From assembly GCA_036526255.1 (NCBI GenBank), contig DATCYW010000067.1:1-64000 (forward strand): 64,000 nt of DNA, given 5' to 3'. Positions 7,506-15,684 of this stretch are shown one piece after another; positions within the stretch are counted from its first letter, which is position 1; every line of letters starts with the position of its first letter. This DNA is from Malonomonas sp036526255 (GTDB lineage: Bacteria; Desulfobacterota; Desulfuromonadia; Desulfuromonadales; Geopsychrobacteraceae). The notes under the pieces were generated by a model that was not told the DNA's origin, did not search any database, and worked only from the letters and a program-made list of their open reading frames with translations. A program made the position numbers and the translations under genes.

Positions 7506-9908
7506 CTACTTCTGCAGCAGCGTCTTGATCTTTGCGACCGCCTCCAGAGCATCGGCGGCATAGAGATCGGCGCCAATCTCGTCGGCATAGCTCTGGGTGA
7601 CAACCGCGCCGCCAACCATGGTAAAAACTTTCACCCCGGCGGCACGCAGAGCGTCAATCGTCACCTGCATCTGTTCCAGAGTTGTGGTCATCAACGCCGA
7701 AAGGCCGACGGCATCAACCTGCTGCGCCTTGGCCTGTCCGATGATACGGGCCGCGGGTACGTTTTTGCCCAGGTCAATCACGGTAAAGCCGTGATTTTCC
7801 AGCAGGGTACAGACGATATTCTTGCCGATATCATGGATGTCCCCCTCAACCGTCGCCATCAGTATCTTGCCGAGCGATTCCAGCTGCCGCCCCTGCAGGT
7901 TCTCTTTCAGGCGAGCGAAACCGGCCTGCATGGTTTCGGCGGAGAGCATCACCTGCGGCAAAAAGATCTGATTCTTGCCGAAGCGCCGGCCAACCTCTTC
8001 CAGGCCGGGCAACATCCCTTCATTGCTGATCTGCAGCGGCTCCAGCCCTTCGGCAAAAGCGTTCTCAACCAGCCCGGCCACGCCGTCCTTGTCCCCTTCG
8101 ATAATCGCCCGGGTCAACTGCTCAAGAATCGACAGGGGGTCATCGCTACTTCGTTGCGGAGCCTGGGGTACTGCTTGCTGCGCATAGTGCGCGATATAGT
8201 TCTCAGCGCGCAGGTCCTGCCCCAGCAGAACCTTGGCAGCGCGCAGCGCATCCATCATCCGCTCTTCTTTCGGATTGATGATCGCGGCCTGCAGTCCGGC
8301 CTCAAGCGCCATGGCGAAGAAGGTTGCCGACAGAACCGGTCGACTGGGCAGACCGAAAGAAATATTGCTGACGCCGAGAACGGTCGCCAACCCCAGTTCA
8401 TCACGCACCAGTCGCAAGGCCTGAAGGGTTTCCATGGCGCGTTTCTGCTCGGCGGAAACGGTCAGCGTCAGACAATCGATGAGCAGATCTTCGCGCGGCA
8501 GCCCGGCGGCCAGCGTCGCATTCAGAATCGTCCGGGCTACACTTAACCGATCGGCTGCCGTTTCGGGGATCCCCTGCCCGTCGAGTGCCAGGCCGATCAG
8601 CGCGGCGCCATATTTTTTCGCCAGCGGCAGAATCGCCCGCAGACTTTTCTCCTCGGCAGAAACTGAGTTGATCAGAACTTTGCCGTCGGCCGCCTTGAGT
8701 CCGCGCTCGAGCGCTTCGGGGCTGGAGGAGTCGAGCACCAACGGCGCACCGGCGACCCCGGTAATGGCAAAAACCGCCCGCTCCAGCGCCAGCGGCTCAT
8801 CGACTCCGGGAGCACCGCAGTTAACATCGAGCAGATCAGCACCAATCGCGAGCTGTTCTTGCGCCTCGCGCCTGATATAGGCGGTTTTTCCTTCGCGCAG
8901 TTCTGCGCTGTAGCCTTTTTTACCGGTCGGATTGATCCGTTCACCGATCACCAGGCAACCGCTGCCCCCCCCGACTTCGATCACCTGCGTCCGACTGGAG
9001 AGAAAACAGCGCCGCTGCGGCGGCTGCCAACTTTGGTCACAGGTCACCAGCGCCCGCTGCATCGCCTGAATATGTGCCGGAGTGGTACCACAGCAACCAC
9101 CGATCACCCGCACGCCGATCTCGATCAGCCGCTGATGGTACTCGGTCATCTCTGCCGGGGTGCCGGGGAAGATGGTTTCACCGTTGCGCAAGATCGGCAG
9201 TCCGGCGTTCGCCTGGGCGATCAGCGGCAGACTGGTGACGGCGCGCATGCGGGCAAGAATCGCGTAAATACCGTCGATTCCGAGCCCACAGTTGGAGCCG
9301 ATGACATCGACGCCCAGCGCGTCAAGGGTCACCGCCGCCGCTTCTGGCGTCGTGCCGAGCACAGTGCGACCGCCATCATCGAAAGTCAGTAACGCCATGA
9401 TCGGCAGATCGCTGTACTGCTTGGCAGCGATCACTGCAGCACGCAGTTCGCGGATGTCGAGGTAAGTCTCAAAACTGATCAGGTCGGCGCCGGCAGCGAC
9501 AAACGCCTCGATCTGCTCGCGGTAGATAGCAACGATCTCGTCGAAACCGGCATCACCGACCGGTTCAAGAAAACGACCGGTCGGACCGACCGAGGCGGCA
9601 ACAAAGGTGTCCGGCCCGGCCGCCCGGCGGGCAATCTCGACGCCGGCCATATTGATTTCGCGGACGCGCCCTTCCAATCCGTAGTTCGCCAGCTTCGGTG
9701 CATTGCCCCCAAAGGTATTGGTCACGATGATATCGGCACCGGCGGTTACGTATTCACTATGAACCGCCGCGACGATCTCGGGCTGATCCAGATTCATCCC
9801 CTCAGGGGAAGCGCCGGGGGCCAGTCCACGTGCCTGCAGCATGGTGCCCATGGCACCATCCAGAACCAGAACCCGCTCACTTAATGCCTGAAGAAATCTA
9901 TTCATCAT
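7506..9908 (-). CDS. metH: Cobalamin-dependent methionine synthase, short form
   Basis: MetH transfers a methyl group from 5-methyltetrahydrofolate to homocysteine through cob(I)alamin. In order, the 800 residues show a homocysteine-binding barrel (LDGAMGTMLQ at the start, zinc ligand cysteines in VIGGCCGTTP near 270), a pterin-binding barrel (GERINPTGKKGY, DVNCGAPG), a cobalamin cap, and a B12-binding domain with the axial-ligand motif GDIHDIGKNIV near 690. The protein stops there, so the roughly 300-residue AdoMet/flavodoxin reactivation domain of E. coli MetH is absent. Two ATGs stand at the start; the second (9905) has better spacing from AGGA. The large cobalamin operon in this window would supply the cofactor. 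Confidence 0.93.
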   Translation of the reverse strand: MMNRFLQALSERVLVLDGAMGTMLQARGLAPGASPEGMNLDQPEIVAAVHSEYVTAGADIIVTNTFGGNAPKLANYGLEGRVREINMAGVEIARRAAGPDTFVAASVGPTGRFLEPVGDAGFDEIVAIYREQIEAFVAAGADLISFETYLDIRELRAAVIAAKQYSDLPIMALLTFDDGGRTVLGTTPEAAAVTLDALGVDVIGSNCGLGIDGIYAILARMRAVTSLPLIAQANAGLPILRNGETIFPGTPAEMTEYHQRLIEIGVRVIGGCCGTTPAHIQAMQRALVTCDQSWQPPQRRCFLSSRTQVIEVGGGSGCLVIGERINPTGKKGYSAELREGKTAYIRREAQEQLAIGADLLDVNCGAPGVDEPLALERAVFAITGVAGAPLVLDSSSPEALERGLKAADGKVLINSVSAEEKSLRAILPLAKKYGAALIGLALDGQGIPETAADRLSVARTILNATLAAGLPREDLLIDCLTLTVSAEQKRAMETLQALRLVRDELGLATVLGVSNISFGLPSRPVLSATFFAMALEAGLQAAIINPKEERMMDALRAAKVLLGQDLRAENYIAHYAQQAVPQAPQRSSDDPLSILEQLTRAIIEGDKDGVAGLVENAFAEGLEPLQISNEGMLPGLEEVGRRFGKNQIFLPQVMLSAETMQAGFARLKENLQGRQLESLGKILMATVEGDIHDIGKNIVCTLLENHGFTVIDLGKNVPAARIIGQAKAQQVDAVGLSALMTTTLEQMQVTIDALRAAGVKVFTMVGGAVVTQSYADEIGADLYAADALEAVAKIKTLLQK

Positions 9909-9917
9909 CTAATCCTG

Positions 9918-10517
9918 TCATTGTTTGTTCGACGCCCCGCTCTGCGCGGCCGGGCCGGTCAGCGGCGGGCGGCTGTAACGGAAGTCCGCATAAATCGGCT
10001 GATCGATCCGCACATGCCCCTTGAGGGTCGGTAAAATTTCACCATCGATAAGAATCTGCAGCTGGCGCAGATAAGAAAAGTTTTCTGCCAAGCTGTTGAC
10101 CAGGCTGTAAACGGTCAGCAGCTCTGACAGGCTGCCGCCGGGATGAAGGTCAACCAGATGGCGGGAAAAATTAACCCGCACCAAATCATTCTCCAGCTCG
10201 ACCGCGAACACCCGGGCCGACTTCGGCAGAACCGGCAGGCCACCCTGCTGCGGGCCACCGATCAGCTCCTGCAGCAGCGCGCTGATACAGTCGCGATCCT
10301 CTTCGCAACCGGGGATCTGCCGCAGTTCAGGCTGCAGATAACCACCCTGCGGATCGGCAAAATACAGCTCGACCGAACGCGAAGGCAGCACGGCCTCGAC
10401 CACAATCGGCAGCCGCTTGGTCGACTGTTTGCCCTGCTGCATGTACCAACCGATCCCGTACCCGGCCAGAATTCCGAAAGCCAGCAATCCGACCAGCGTG
10501 AGCATTAGTTTTTTCAT
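9918..10517 (-). CDS. GerMN-domain protein, membrane-anchored
   Basis: The 199-residue product has an N-terminal membrane anchor or signal (MKKLMLTLVGLLAFGILAGYGIG). A GerMN domain follows (VELYFADPQGGYL, ISALLQELIGGP, VRVNFSRHLVDLHPGG, TVYSLVNSLAE and a final ILIDGEILPTLKGHV). GerMN was first described in spore germination proteins but is widespread in non-sporulating bacteria, where its role at the envelope is unclear. It lies between murI and metH on the same strand with short gaps, so the three may be cotranscribed. The murI neighbour suggests a cell-wall context, but this is inference. Confidence 0.8.
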   Translation of the reverse strand: MKKLMLTLVGLLAFGILAGYGIGWYMQQGKQSTKRLPIVVEAVLPSRSVELYFADPQGGYLQPELRQIPGCEEDRDCISALLQELIGGPQQGGLPVLPKSARVFAVELENDLVRVNFSRHLVDLHPGGSLSELLTVYSLVNSLAENFSYLRQLQILIDGEILPTLKGHVRIDQPIYADFRYSRPPLTGPAAQSGASNKQ

Positions 10518-10538
10518 TGCGTCTCCCAGCCCCCCCTG

Positions 10539-11333
10539 TTAACCGATCCAGACCTGCTCAACCTTGTTCAGTTCGCGACCGAGAAATGCCCGGCCGACCC
10601 GCTCAAACCGGGTCGGAACATCAGTAACGAAAAACTCGCGCCGACCACCGTGCACCGGGCGGGACAAGCCCTGCTCACGAAACAGCGCCGCAACTGTCAG
10701 CGCCGTCTCTTCGGCTGAATCGACCAGCAGCACCTGCGGACCAAGAACCTGCTGCAAGGTGTTGCGCAGGAGTGGATAGTGGGTACAACCAAGCACCAGC
10801 GTATCAACCTGTGCCTTGATCAGCGGCTGCAGATATTCAACGGCGGTCAGGCGGGCCACTTCATGCTCGGCCCACCCCTCTTCGGCCAGGGGGACGAACA
10901 GCGGACAGGGCGCGGAAAAAACCTGCGCATCAGGCAGCAGCTCATGAATCGCCGCTTCGTAGCGGCCGCTGTTAACCGTGCCTTCAGTACCGATCACCCC
11001 GATCCGCCGATTACGGCTGTCCGCCGCGCGGCGCGCGCCCGGCTCGATCACGCCGATGACCGGCAGCTGAAAGCGCTCCCGCAGCGCGGGCAGGGCGACA
11101 GCTGAGGCGGTATTACAAGCAACAACTAAAAGCTTGACCCCCTTTTCAACAAGAAAAGATGCCGATTCAAGGGCATACTTCTGCACGGTAGCGGCGCTTT
11201 TCGTCCCGTAGGGAACCCGGGCCGTATCACCGAGATAAAGCAGGTCCTCGTTGGGCAGAAGCCGGATGATCTCTTTGAGCACCGTCAGGCCACCGACCCC
11301 GGAATCAAAAATACCGATTGCGCGATGTAACAC
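10539..11333 (-). CDS. murI: Glutamate racemase
   Basis: MurI interconverts L- and D-glutamate for peptidoglycan synthesis. The 264-residue product has both catalytic cysteine motifs, VVACNTASA near 72 and LVLGCTHYPLL near 182, plus the N-terminal IGIFDSGVGGL loop and the LYLGDTARVPYG segment. The length is normal for the family. The start is GTG at 11333. It is the first gene of a minus-strand group with the GerMN protein and metH. The upstream region to 11541 is a divergent promoter region. Confidence 0.95.
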   Translation of the reverse strand: MLHRAIGIFDSGVGGLTVLKEIIRLLPNEDLLYLGDTARVPYGTKSAATVQKYALESASFLVEKGVKLLVVACNTASAVALPALRERFQLPVIGVIEPGARRAADSRNRRIGVIGTEGTVNSGRYEAAIHELLPDAQVFSAPCPLFVPLAEEGWAEHEVARLTAVEYLQPLIKAQVDTLVLGCTHYPLLRNTLQQVLGPQVLLVDSAEETALTVAALFREQGLSRPVHGGRREFFVTDVPTRFERVGRAFLGRELNKVEQVWIG

Positions 11334-11541
11334 TTAAACCACCAAATCTAACAAAATGAGCAGTTAAAAAAGCCGCAAAAACCAGCGGAGATGAGAGCGA
11401 AATGTGGCCGCCATCCTAGTTAAGCCCCTGTTCAAAGTCAAGATTTACGCTGTTTTACAGCTTTTTATCCGCACGGAGTTCTGCTAAAGTGCCGATATTC
11501 TGTTCACGCTTTACAGCCAGCAAAAATTCCGGAGGGCAACG

Positions 11542-11874
11542 ATGAACTGGGCCGACGTTAAAGCTTTTATCGACCATTTTCGCACCGACCAGATCATGCA
11601 GACCCTGGAAAGCCTGAATATTGGCGCCATGAGCTCCAATCCCTGGGTTTTAGGCGGCCTTGCCGCGGTCGTGCTGCTGACCTATTTTCTGGGGATGCGC
11701 GCCATATCGGCCTGTATTGTCGGTATCGGCGGCTTTGCGCTGGCACTCTCCTGGGCGGTCGCTCGTGGAACCGGCACCGAAGGAATTCAGGGCGGAGGAC
11801 TTTATGTCATTATCGGTGGCGGCGCCGTTGCTGTCGGCCTGTTCATCTACCTGCTGTTCATCAAGTCGGAATAA
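11542..11874 (+). CDS. Small membrane protein of unknown function
   Basis: The 110-residue product begins with about 40 polar residues and then has probably three membrane segments: WVLGGLAAVVLLTYFLG, ISACIVGIGGFALALSW and YVIIGGGAVAVGLFIYLLF. It ends in a short charged tail. A CGGAGGG site precedes the ATG at good spacing. No family was recognised. It is followed on the same strand by a small heme protein gene after 116 bases, and is divergent from murI. Confidence 0.7.
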   Translation: MNWADVKAFIDHFRTDQIMQTLESLNIGAMSSNPWVLGGLAAVVLLTYFLGMRAISACIVGIGGFALALSWAVARGTGTEGIQGGGLYVIIGGGAVAVGLFIYLLFIKSE

Positions 11875-11990
11875 TTATCCCGCACAGATTGACCCCAACC
11901 GAGAATCTATTGCACTATCACTTTCCTGAAACTTACTCGCGGCGCGCCTAAAGGATGACCGTTGAGCGAAAACTGTCCGGAGAAGAGAAG

Positions 11991-12245
11991 ATGAAAAAAC
12001 GGGATATTCTACTGCTGCTGGGCGCGCTGGTCATCCTCGTCGTCCTCTGGATGGCCCCGGAAGAGACCACCCACCGGGTCCCCAAAGACGAAACCCACCA
12101 GTCGATGTACGACAGCTTTCAGAAAGATGGCAAAAAAGCCACCGGCAAACTTTGCGAAGAGTGTCACAATCAGGATGGTGTCCCCTTCCCGCCTGAGCAC
12201 CCGCCGAAAAGCCGCTGCCTGTTCTGCCACAAGATGCAGATCTAG
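11991..12245 (+). CDS. Small membrane-anchored diheme c-type protein
   Basis: The 84-residue product has one N-terminal hydrophobic segment (ILLLLGALVILVVLWMA) and a short exported domain with two heme motifs, CEECH and CLFCH, separated by proline-rich sequence; the second lies at the extreme C-terminus. The ATG at 11991 was chosen over one at 11955 because GGAGAAGAG lies directly before it. The protein probably stays anchored to the inner membrane with its hemes in the periplasm. The electron partner is unknown. A strong terminator follows immediately. Confidence 0.78.
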   Translation: MKKRDILLLLGALVILVVLWMAPEETTHRVPKDETHQSMYDSFQKDGKKATGKLCEECHNQDGVPFPPEHPPKSRCLFCHKMQI

Positions 12246-12261
12246 CTGCACGGTTAAACTG

Positions 12262-12300
12262 AAAAAAGGCCGCGACATTTCAATGTCGTGGCCTTTTTTT
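12262..12300. terminator. Bidirectional intrinsic terminator
   Basis: AAAAAAGGCCGCGACAT and its near-perfect complement (one wobble pair) flank a four-base loop, with A-run and T-run on either side. It separates the plus-strand diheme gene from the converging minus-strand nrdG. Confidence 0.85.
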
Positions 12301-12318
12301 ATTGTCGCTGCCGGTGGG

Positions 12319-13023
12319 CTATATTCCGCGGATCACCACCCGCTCAACGTAGTCTTCAGCCAGGCTGCTGAACTCCTCCAGGCGACTCGGCGCATAGGCT
12401 GGTACATCCTGCCAATCTGTCACCAGCGCATGGGCCGGAACGTATTGCTGCAACACCCAAAGTTTCGCGCCGTTAAGCAGACCGCCGAGCTCGATAATCG
12501 CCTGCCGGTCGATCAATTGCGGTACACAGGTGGTACGGAATTCGACTTCGATCGATGCCACCTTGGCCAGCTCGATCGTTCTCAGCAGACCTGCGGTTGC
12601 CACCTGCGTGGTGTGCAGCTCAGAGTAACGCTGCGGAACGGCCTTGATGTCGATGGCCAGATAGTCGATGAGCTGCTCGTCGAGCAGCCCCTCAATGACC
12701 TGCGGCAGCAGACCGTTGCTGTCAAGCTTGACCTGCAGCCCCAGCGCCTTGATTTGGCGTAAAAACGCTGGCAGACCGGTATCGAGGGTCGGTTCTCCGC
12801 CCGATATAACTACCCCGTCGATAAACCTCTTGCGCTTTTCCAGGTCTGCCAGCAACTCGTCGATCGGCACATCGGGGAAATCCTCCGGGCAAAGGACCAG
12901 CCCCGGATTGTGGCAGTAAGGACAGGTCAGGTTACAACCGCCGGTAAACAGCAGCGACGCGACCCGGCCGGGAAAATCGAGCAGGCTGGTCCCCTGAACC
13001 CCTTTGATGCCGATCGATTTCAG
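12319..13023 (-). CDS. nrdG: Anaerobic ribonucleotide reductase activase (radical SAM)
   Basis: NrdG uses a [4Fe-4S] cluster and S-adenosylmethionine to create the glycyl radical of class III ribonucleotide reductase. The radical SAM motif CNLTCPYC (CX3CX2C) lies near residue 30, preceded by TSLLDFPGRVASLLFTGG and followed by GVVISGGEPTL. No ATG, GTG or TTG is available between the upstream in-frame stop and this motif. The best start is CTG at 13023, whose CTGA overlaps the stop of the 48-residue glycyl-radical ORF, like an ATGA coupling, with GGAG eight bases ahead. A shorter reading from a GTG at 12870 would lose the cluster site and is rejected. Confidence 0.88.
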   Translation of the reverse strand: MKSIGIKGVQGTSLLDFPGRVASLLFTGGCNLTCPYCHNPGLVLCPEDFPDVPIDELLADLEKRKRFIDGVVISGGEPTLDTGLPAFLRQIKALGLQVKLDSNGLLPQVIEGLLDEQLIDYLAIDIKAVPQRYSELHTTQVATAGLLRTIELAKVASIEVEFRTTCVPQLIDRQAIIELGGLLNGAKLWVLQQYVPAHALVTDWQDVPAYAPSRLEEFSSLAEDYVERVVIRGI

Positions 13024-13166
13024 CGGTTCGGCTCCGTGGCGCTCAGCTGGTACTCGGAGCGCTCTTTAAACTCTTCTTTTTTGCCCCGATTCCACTGCTG
13101 AACCGGCCGAAAAAATCCGCAGACTCGTGAGTAAACTTCTGTTTTTGCATCACACTTGGTCGCCAT
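13020..13166 (-). CDS. Detached glycyl-radical C-terminal segment of class III ribonucleotide reductase
   Basis: This 48-residue ORF starts at ATG 13166, six bases after GAGGAG. It holds EVYSRVCGFFRP and GKKEEFKER, which match the C-terminal end of class III reductases: compare RRVCGYLG and GKQEEVKRR of E. coli NrdD. Gly17 corresponds to the radical-bearing glycine. The large subunit gene upstream ends just before this segment would be expected. The two reading frames are the same, with one UAG and 16 sense codons between them. Either a separate small subunit is made, as GrcA/YfiD does for pyruvate formate-lyase, or the UAG is read through. NrdG follows with a CTGA overlap. Confidence 0.85.
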   Translation of the reverse strand: MATKCDAKTEVYSRVCGFFRPVQQWNRGKKEEFKERSEYQLSATEPNR

Positions 13167-13214
13167 AATATGCTCCTCGCTTCTCATTTTTGTGACGTTC
13201 GTTGTTGCCGTTGC

Positions 13215-15203
13215 CTAAGCCGCCTTCCCCTCATGGTGATGCGGGCAGGCAAAATGTTCACCGGCGATATAGCCGTGGGTCGGACAGATGGTAAAGGTCG
13301 GGCTGATGGTGAAATAGGGCAGATGGAAATTTTCGGCGATCCGCTTCACCAGCAGGCGGGCGCTGCGCCAATCCTCCAGCCGTTCGCCGAGAAAACCGTG
13401 GAATACCGTGCCGCCGGTATAGCGGGTCTGCAGGTCGTCCTGATGTTGCAGCGCCTCGAAAATATCTTCGGTCGTGCCGACCGGCAGCTGGGTCGAGTTG
13501 GTGTAGTAGGGCTCGTCGCTGCCGGCGGTGATGATGTCGGGATACTGCTTCCGATCACAGCTGGCCAGGCGGAAGCTGGTCCCTTCGGCCGGGGTTGCTT
13601 CCAGATTGTAGAGATGGCCGGTCTGCTCCTGAAACGCCTCCAGCTGCTGGCGCATGAAATCGAGGGTTGCCTTGGCCAGTGACTGCCCGGCCTCAGAGTC
13701 AATGCCGCTGCCGATCAGATTAAGACAGGCCTCGTTCATGCCGATCAGACCGATGGTTGAGAAGTGATTATCCCAGAAGCTGCCGCTGCGCTCACGGATC
13801 GCCGACAGGTAGAATTTCGTGTAGGGGTAAAGACCTTCTTCGGTCAGACGTTCCAGCTGCTTGCGCTTGAGTTCGAGAGATTCAAACGCCAGCTTCATCA
13901 GGTGACTGATCTGCGCGAAAAAACTGTTTTTGCTGTCAGCCCGATAGGCCGCCCGCGGTAGATTGATGGTCACCACGCCGATCGAACCGGTCAAGGGATT
14001 GGAACCGAACAGACCGCCGCCACGCCGGCGCAGCTCGCGGTTATCCAGTCGCAGACGACAGCACATCGAACGCGCGTCTTCGGGGTCCATATCGGAGTTG
14101 ATGAAGTTGCTGAAATAAGGGATGCCGTACTTGGCGGTCATCTCCCAGACCGGTTGCAACCGGTCGCTCTCCCAGTCGAGATCGCGGGTGATGTTGTAGG
14201 TCGGGATCGGGAACGAGAAGATCCGCCCCGAAGCATCGCCGTCCATCATCACTTCGCAGAAAGCCCGGTTGAGCATATCCATCTCGGCCTGGAAATCGCC
14301 ATAGCAGCGATCCTGCAGTTCTCCACCGATCACCACCGCTTCGCTGGCCATATTCGAAGGCACCATCATATCCATGGTGATGTTGGTGAAAGGGGTCTGG
14401 AAACCGACCCGGGTCGGCACGTTCATGTTGAATACAAACTCCTGCAGACACTGCTTGACGTCGGCATACTGCAGCTTGTCGAAAGCGATAAACGGCGCCA
14501 GCAGGGTATCAAAGTTGGCGAACGCCTGCGCACCCGCCGCCTCACCTTGCAGGGTGTAGAAGAAATTGACGGTCTGCCCGAGTGCCGCCCGAAAATGTTT
14601 CGGTGGCGCGCTCTGCACCTTGCCGTAAGCACCGGTAAAGCCTTTGAGCAGCAGATCCTTCAGATCCCAGCCGCAACAGTAGACCGACAGCATCCCCAGA
14701 TCGTGCAGGTGAAAATCACCGTCGCGATGCGCGTTGGCGACATCATCCGGATAGATTTTGTTCAGCCAGTAGTTGCTGGTGATATTGGCTGCAATATGGT
14801 TATTAAGACCCTGCAGCGAATAGCCCATGTTGGCATTTTCGTTGACCCGCCAGTCTTCACGTACCAGATAGGAATCGATCGCTTCGATCGACTGTTTCAT
14901 GAACTCTTTGGTCTGGCGCAGGCTTTCGTGCTGTTTACGGTAGAGGATGTAGGCCTTGGCGGTCTGCGCGTGGCCATTTTCGATGAGGATTTTTTCGACC
15001 AGATCCTGCACGTTCTCAACGGTCGGAACCCGACCATCCTTATAGAGCACCGACAGGATGCCGCCAACCTGACGGGTGATATCCGCAGCTTTCTGCAAGT
15101 CGGTACCACCGACGGCCTGAACCGCTTTGATGATCGCCTGAGCGATCTTCCCCTCTTCGTACGGCAACAAGCGACCGTCACGCTTACGGATAAACTCGAC
15201 CAT
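13215..15203 (-). CDS. nrdD: Class III anaerobic ribonucleoside-triphosphate reductase, large part lacking the glycyl-radical end
   Basis: The 662-residue product reduces ribonucleotides without oxygen. It has an N-terminal ATP-cone (VEFIRKRDGRLLPYEEGKIA to about 95), followed by the reductase barrel (FHLHDLGMLSVYCCGWDL, NMNVPTRVGFQTPFTNI, GSIGVVTINLPR, GMNEACLNLIG). The C-terminus ICPTHGYIAGEHFACPHH gives the metal-site region and then stops at UAG, before the RVCG radical motif found in the next ORF. The start at 15203 has GGGAGG six bases ahead; longer readings add no conserved sequence. Two NrdR boxes lie at the promoter. Confidence 0.93.
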   Translation of the reverse strand: MVEFIRKRDGRLLPYEEGKIAQAIIKAVQAVGGTDLQKAADITRQVGGILSVLYKDGRVPTVENVQDLVEKILIENGHAQTAKAYILYRKQHESLRQTKEFMKQSIEAIDSYLVREDWRVNENANMGYSLQGLNNHIAANITSNYWLNKIYPDDVANAHRDGDFHLHDLGMLSVYCCGWDLKDLLLKGFTGAYGKVQSAPPKHFRAALGQTVNFFYTLQGEAAGAQAFANFDTLLAPFIAFDKLQYADVKQCLQEFVFNMNVPTRVGFQTPFTNITMDMMVPSNMASEAVVIGGELQDRCYGDFQAEMDMLNRAFCEVMMDGDASGRIFSFPIPTYNITRDLDWESDRLQPVWEMTAKYGIPYFSNFINSDMDPEDARSMCCRLRLDNRELRRRGGGLFGSNPLTGSIGVVTINLPRAAYRADSKNSFFAQISHLMKLAFESLELKRKQLERLTEEGLYPYTKFYLSAIRERSGSFWDNHFSTIGLIGMNEACLNLIGSGIDSEAGQSLAKATLDFMRQQLEAFQEQTGHLYNLEATPAEGTSFRLASCDRKQYPDIITAGSDEPYYTNSTQLPVGTTEDIFEALQHQDDLQTRYTGGTVFHGFLGERLEDWRSARLLVKRIAENFHLPYFTISPTFTICPTHGYIAGEHFACPHHHEGKAA

Positions 15204-15343
15204 ACTGCGCCTCCCTGTGCGAACCAAAAACTTAATAAGCAAACACTCACCAAGCAGGGCTGGCAAAGCTGACAACAGACCTGCGTGAGATTTTTCATTG
15301 CCGCGAAGGCTACCACAACCCATCGTGATGTCAAAACAGAAAA

Positions 15344-15391
15344 GCACTACATATTGTATCTTTTTCTCTCATTAAGCACAATATCTTGTTG
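15344..15391 (-). promoter_or_regulatory. nrdD promoter with two NrdR boxes
   Basis: Minus-strand -35 TTGTGC (15376-15381) and -10 TACAAT (15353-15358) are 17 bases apart. Two 16-base NrdR-type boxes (15344-15359 and 15376-15391) each match nine of ten positions of the core CWATATATWG. Their centres are 32 bases apart, about three helical turns, and they cover the -10 and -35 elements. This fits repression by NrdR with ATP/dATP. No nrdR gene is in the window. Confidence 0.75.
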
Positions 15392-15680
15392 GATTAGCTG
15401 TGTGCAAACTGTGGAAAAAATCGCTAACCGCTGGCAATCTTTTCATCTTTCTTGGCCTGTTTCCTCGCCTGTGTTAAACCAGTTTCTAGCCTTGGGACTC
15501 ATGCTAATTATTAGATTATTTCACAGATCAGGGGTGGCATAGGGCTGACTTGATCCGCAGCAGAATCGGCAAGCGACGAACGCCAGCACCCCACTTGGTT
15601 TACAAACAACAAAAGGCCCGACCTGATAGCAGGCGGACCTCTTGTCTTGCTGTTGCACAGGGGGCGAAAGCCCTGCGCTA
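15392..15680. other. Intergenic region between nrdD and the diguanylate cyclase gene
   Basis: About 290 bases without a supported gene. The part near nrdD is AT-rich and lies upstream of the nrdD promoter. The right part holds an inverted repeat that overlaps the cyclase stop codon (listed separately). No convincing ORF, tRNA or known RNA family was seen. Confidence 0.5.
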
Positions 15681-15684
15681 TCAG
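15623..15684 (-). repeat. Inverted repeat with internal hairpin after the cyclase gene
   Basis: CTGATAGC (15623-15630) and GCTATCAG (15677-15684) are perfect complements 46 bases apart. The second arm covers the cyclase stop. Inside lies GGGC-GAAA-GCCC (15662-15673). It may help stabilise or end the cyclase mRNA, but no good T-run follows. Confidence 0.4.

Noticed and set aside
12319..12870. nrdG starting at the internal GTG (183 residues)
   Set aside because: This start removes the CX3CX2C cluster motif that is present in frame upstream.
13167..13217. nrdD as a simple pseudogene broken by a nonsense mutation
   Set aside because: The downstream segment has its own well-placed ribosome-binding site and start and is coupled to nrdG, and the 16 intervening codons look like spacer rather than conserved NrdD sequence. 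A recent mutation cannot be fully excluded.
14154..15272. 372-codon plus-strand frame opposite nrdD
   Set aside because: Antisense shadow of a well-conserved reductase; no recognisable domain.
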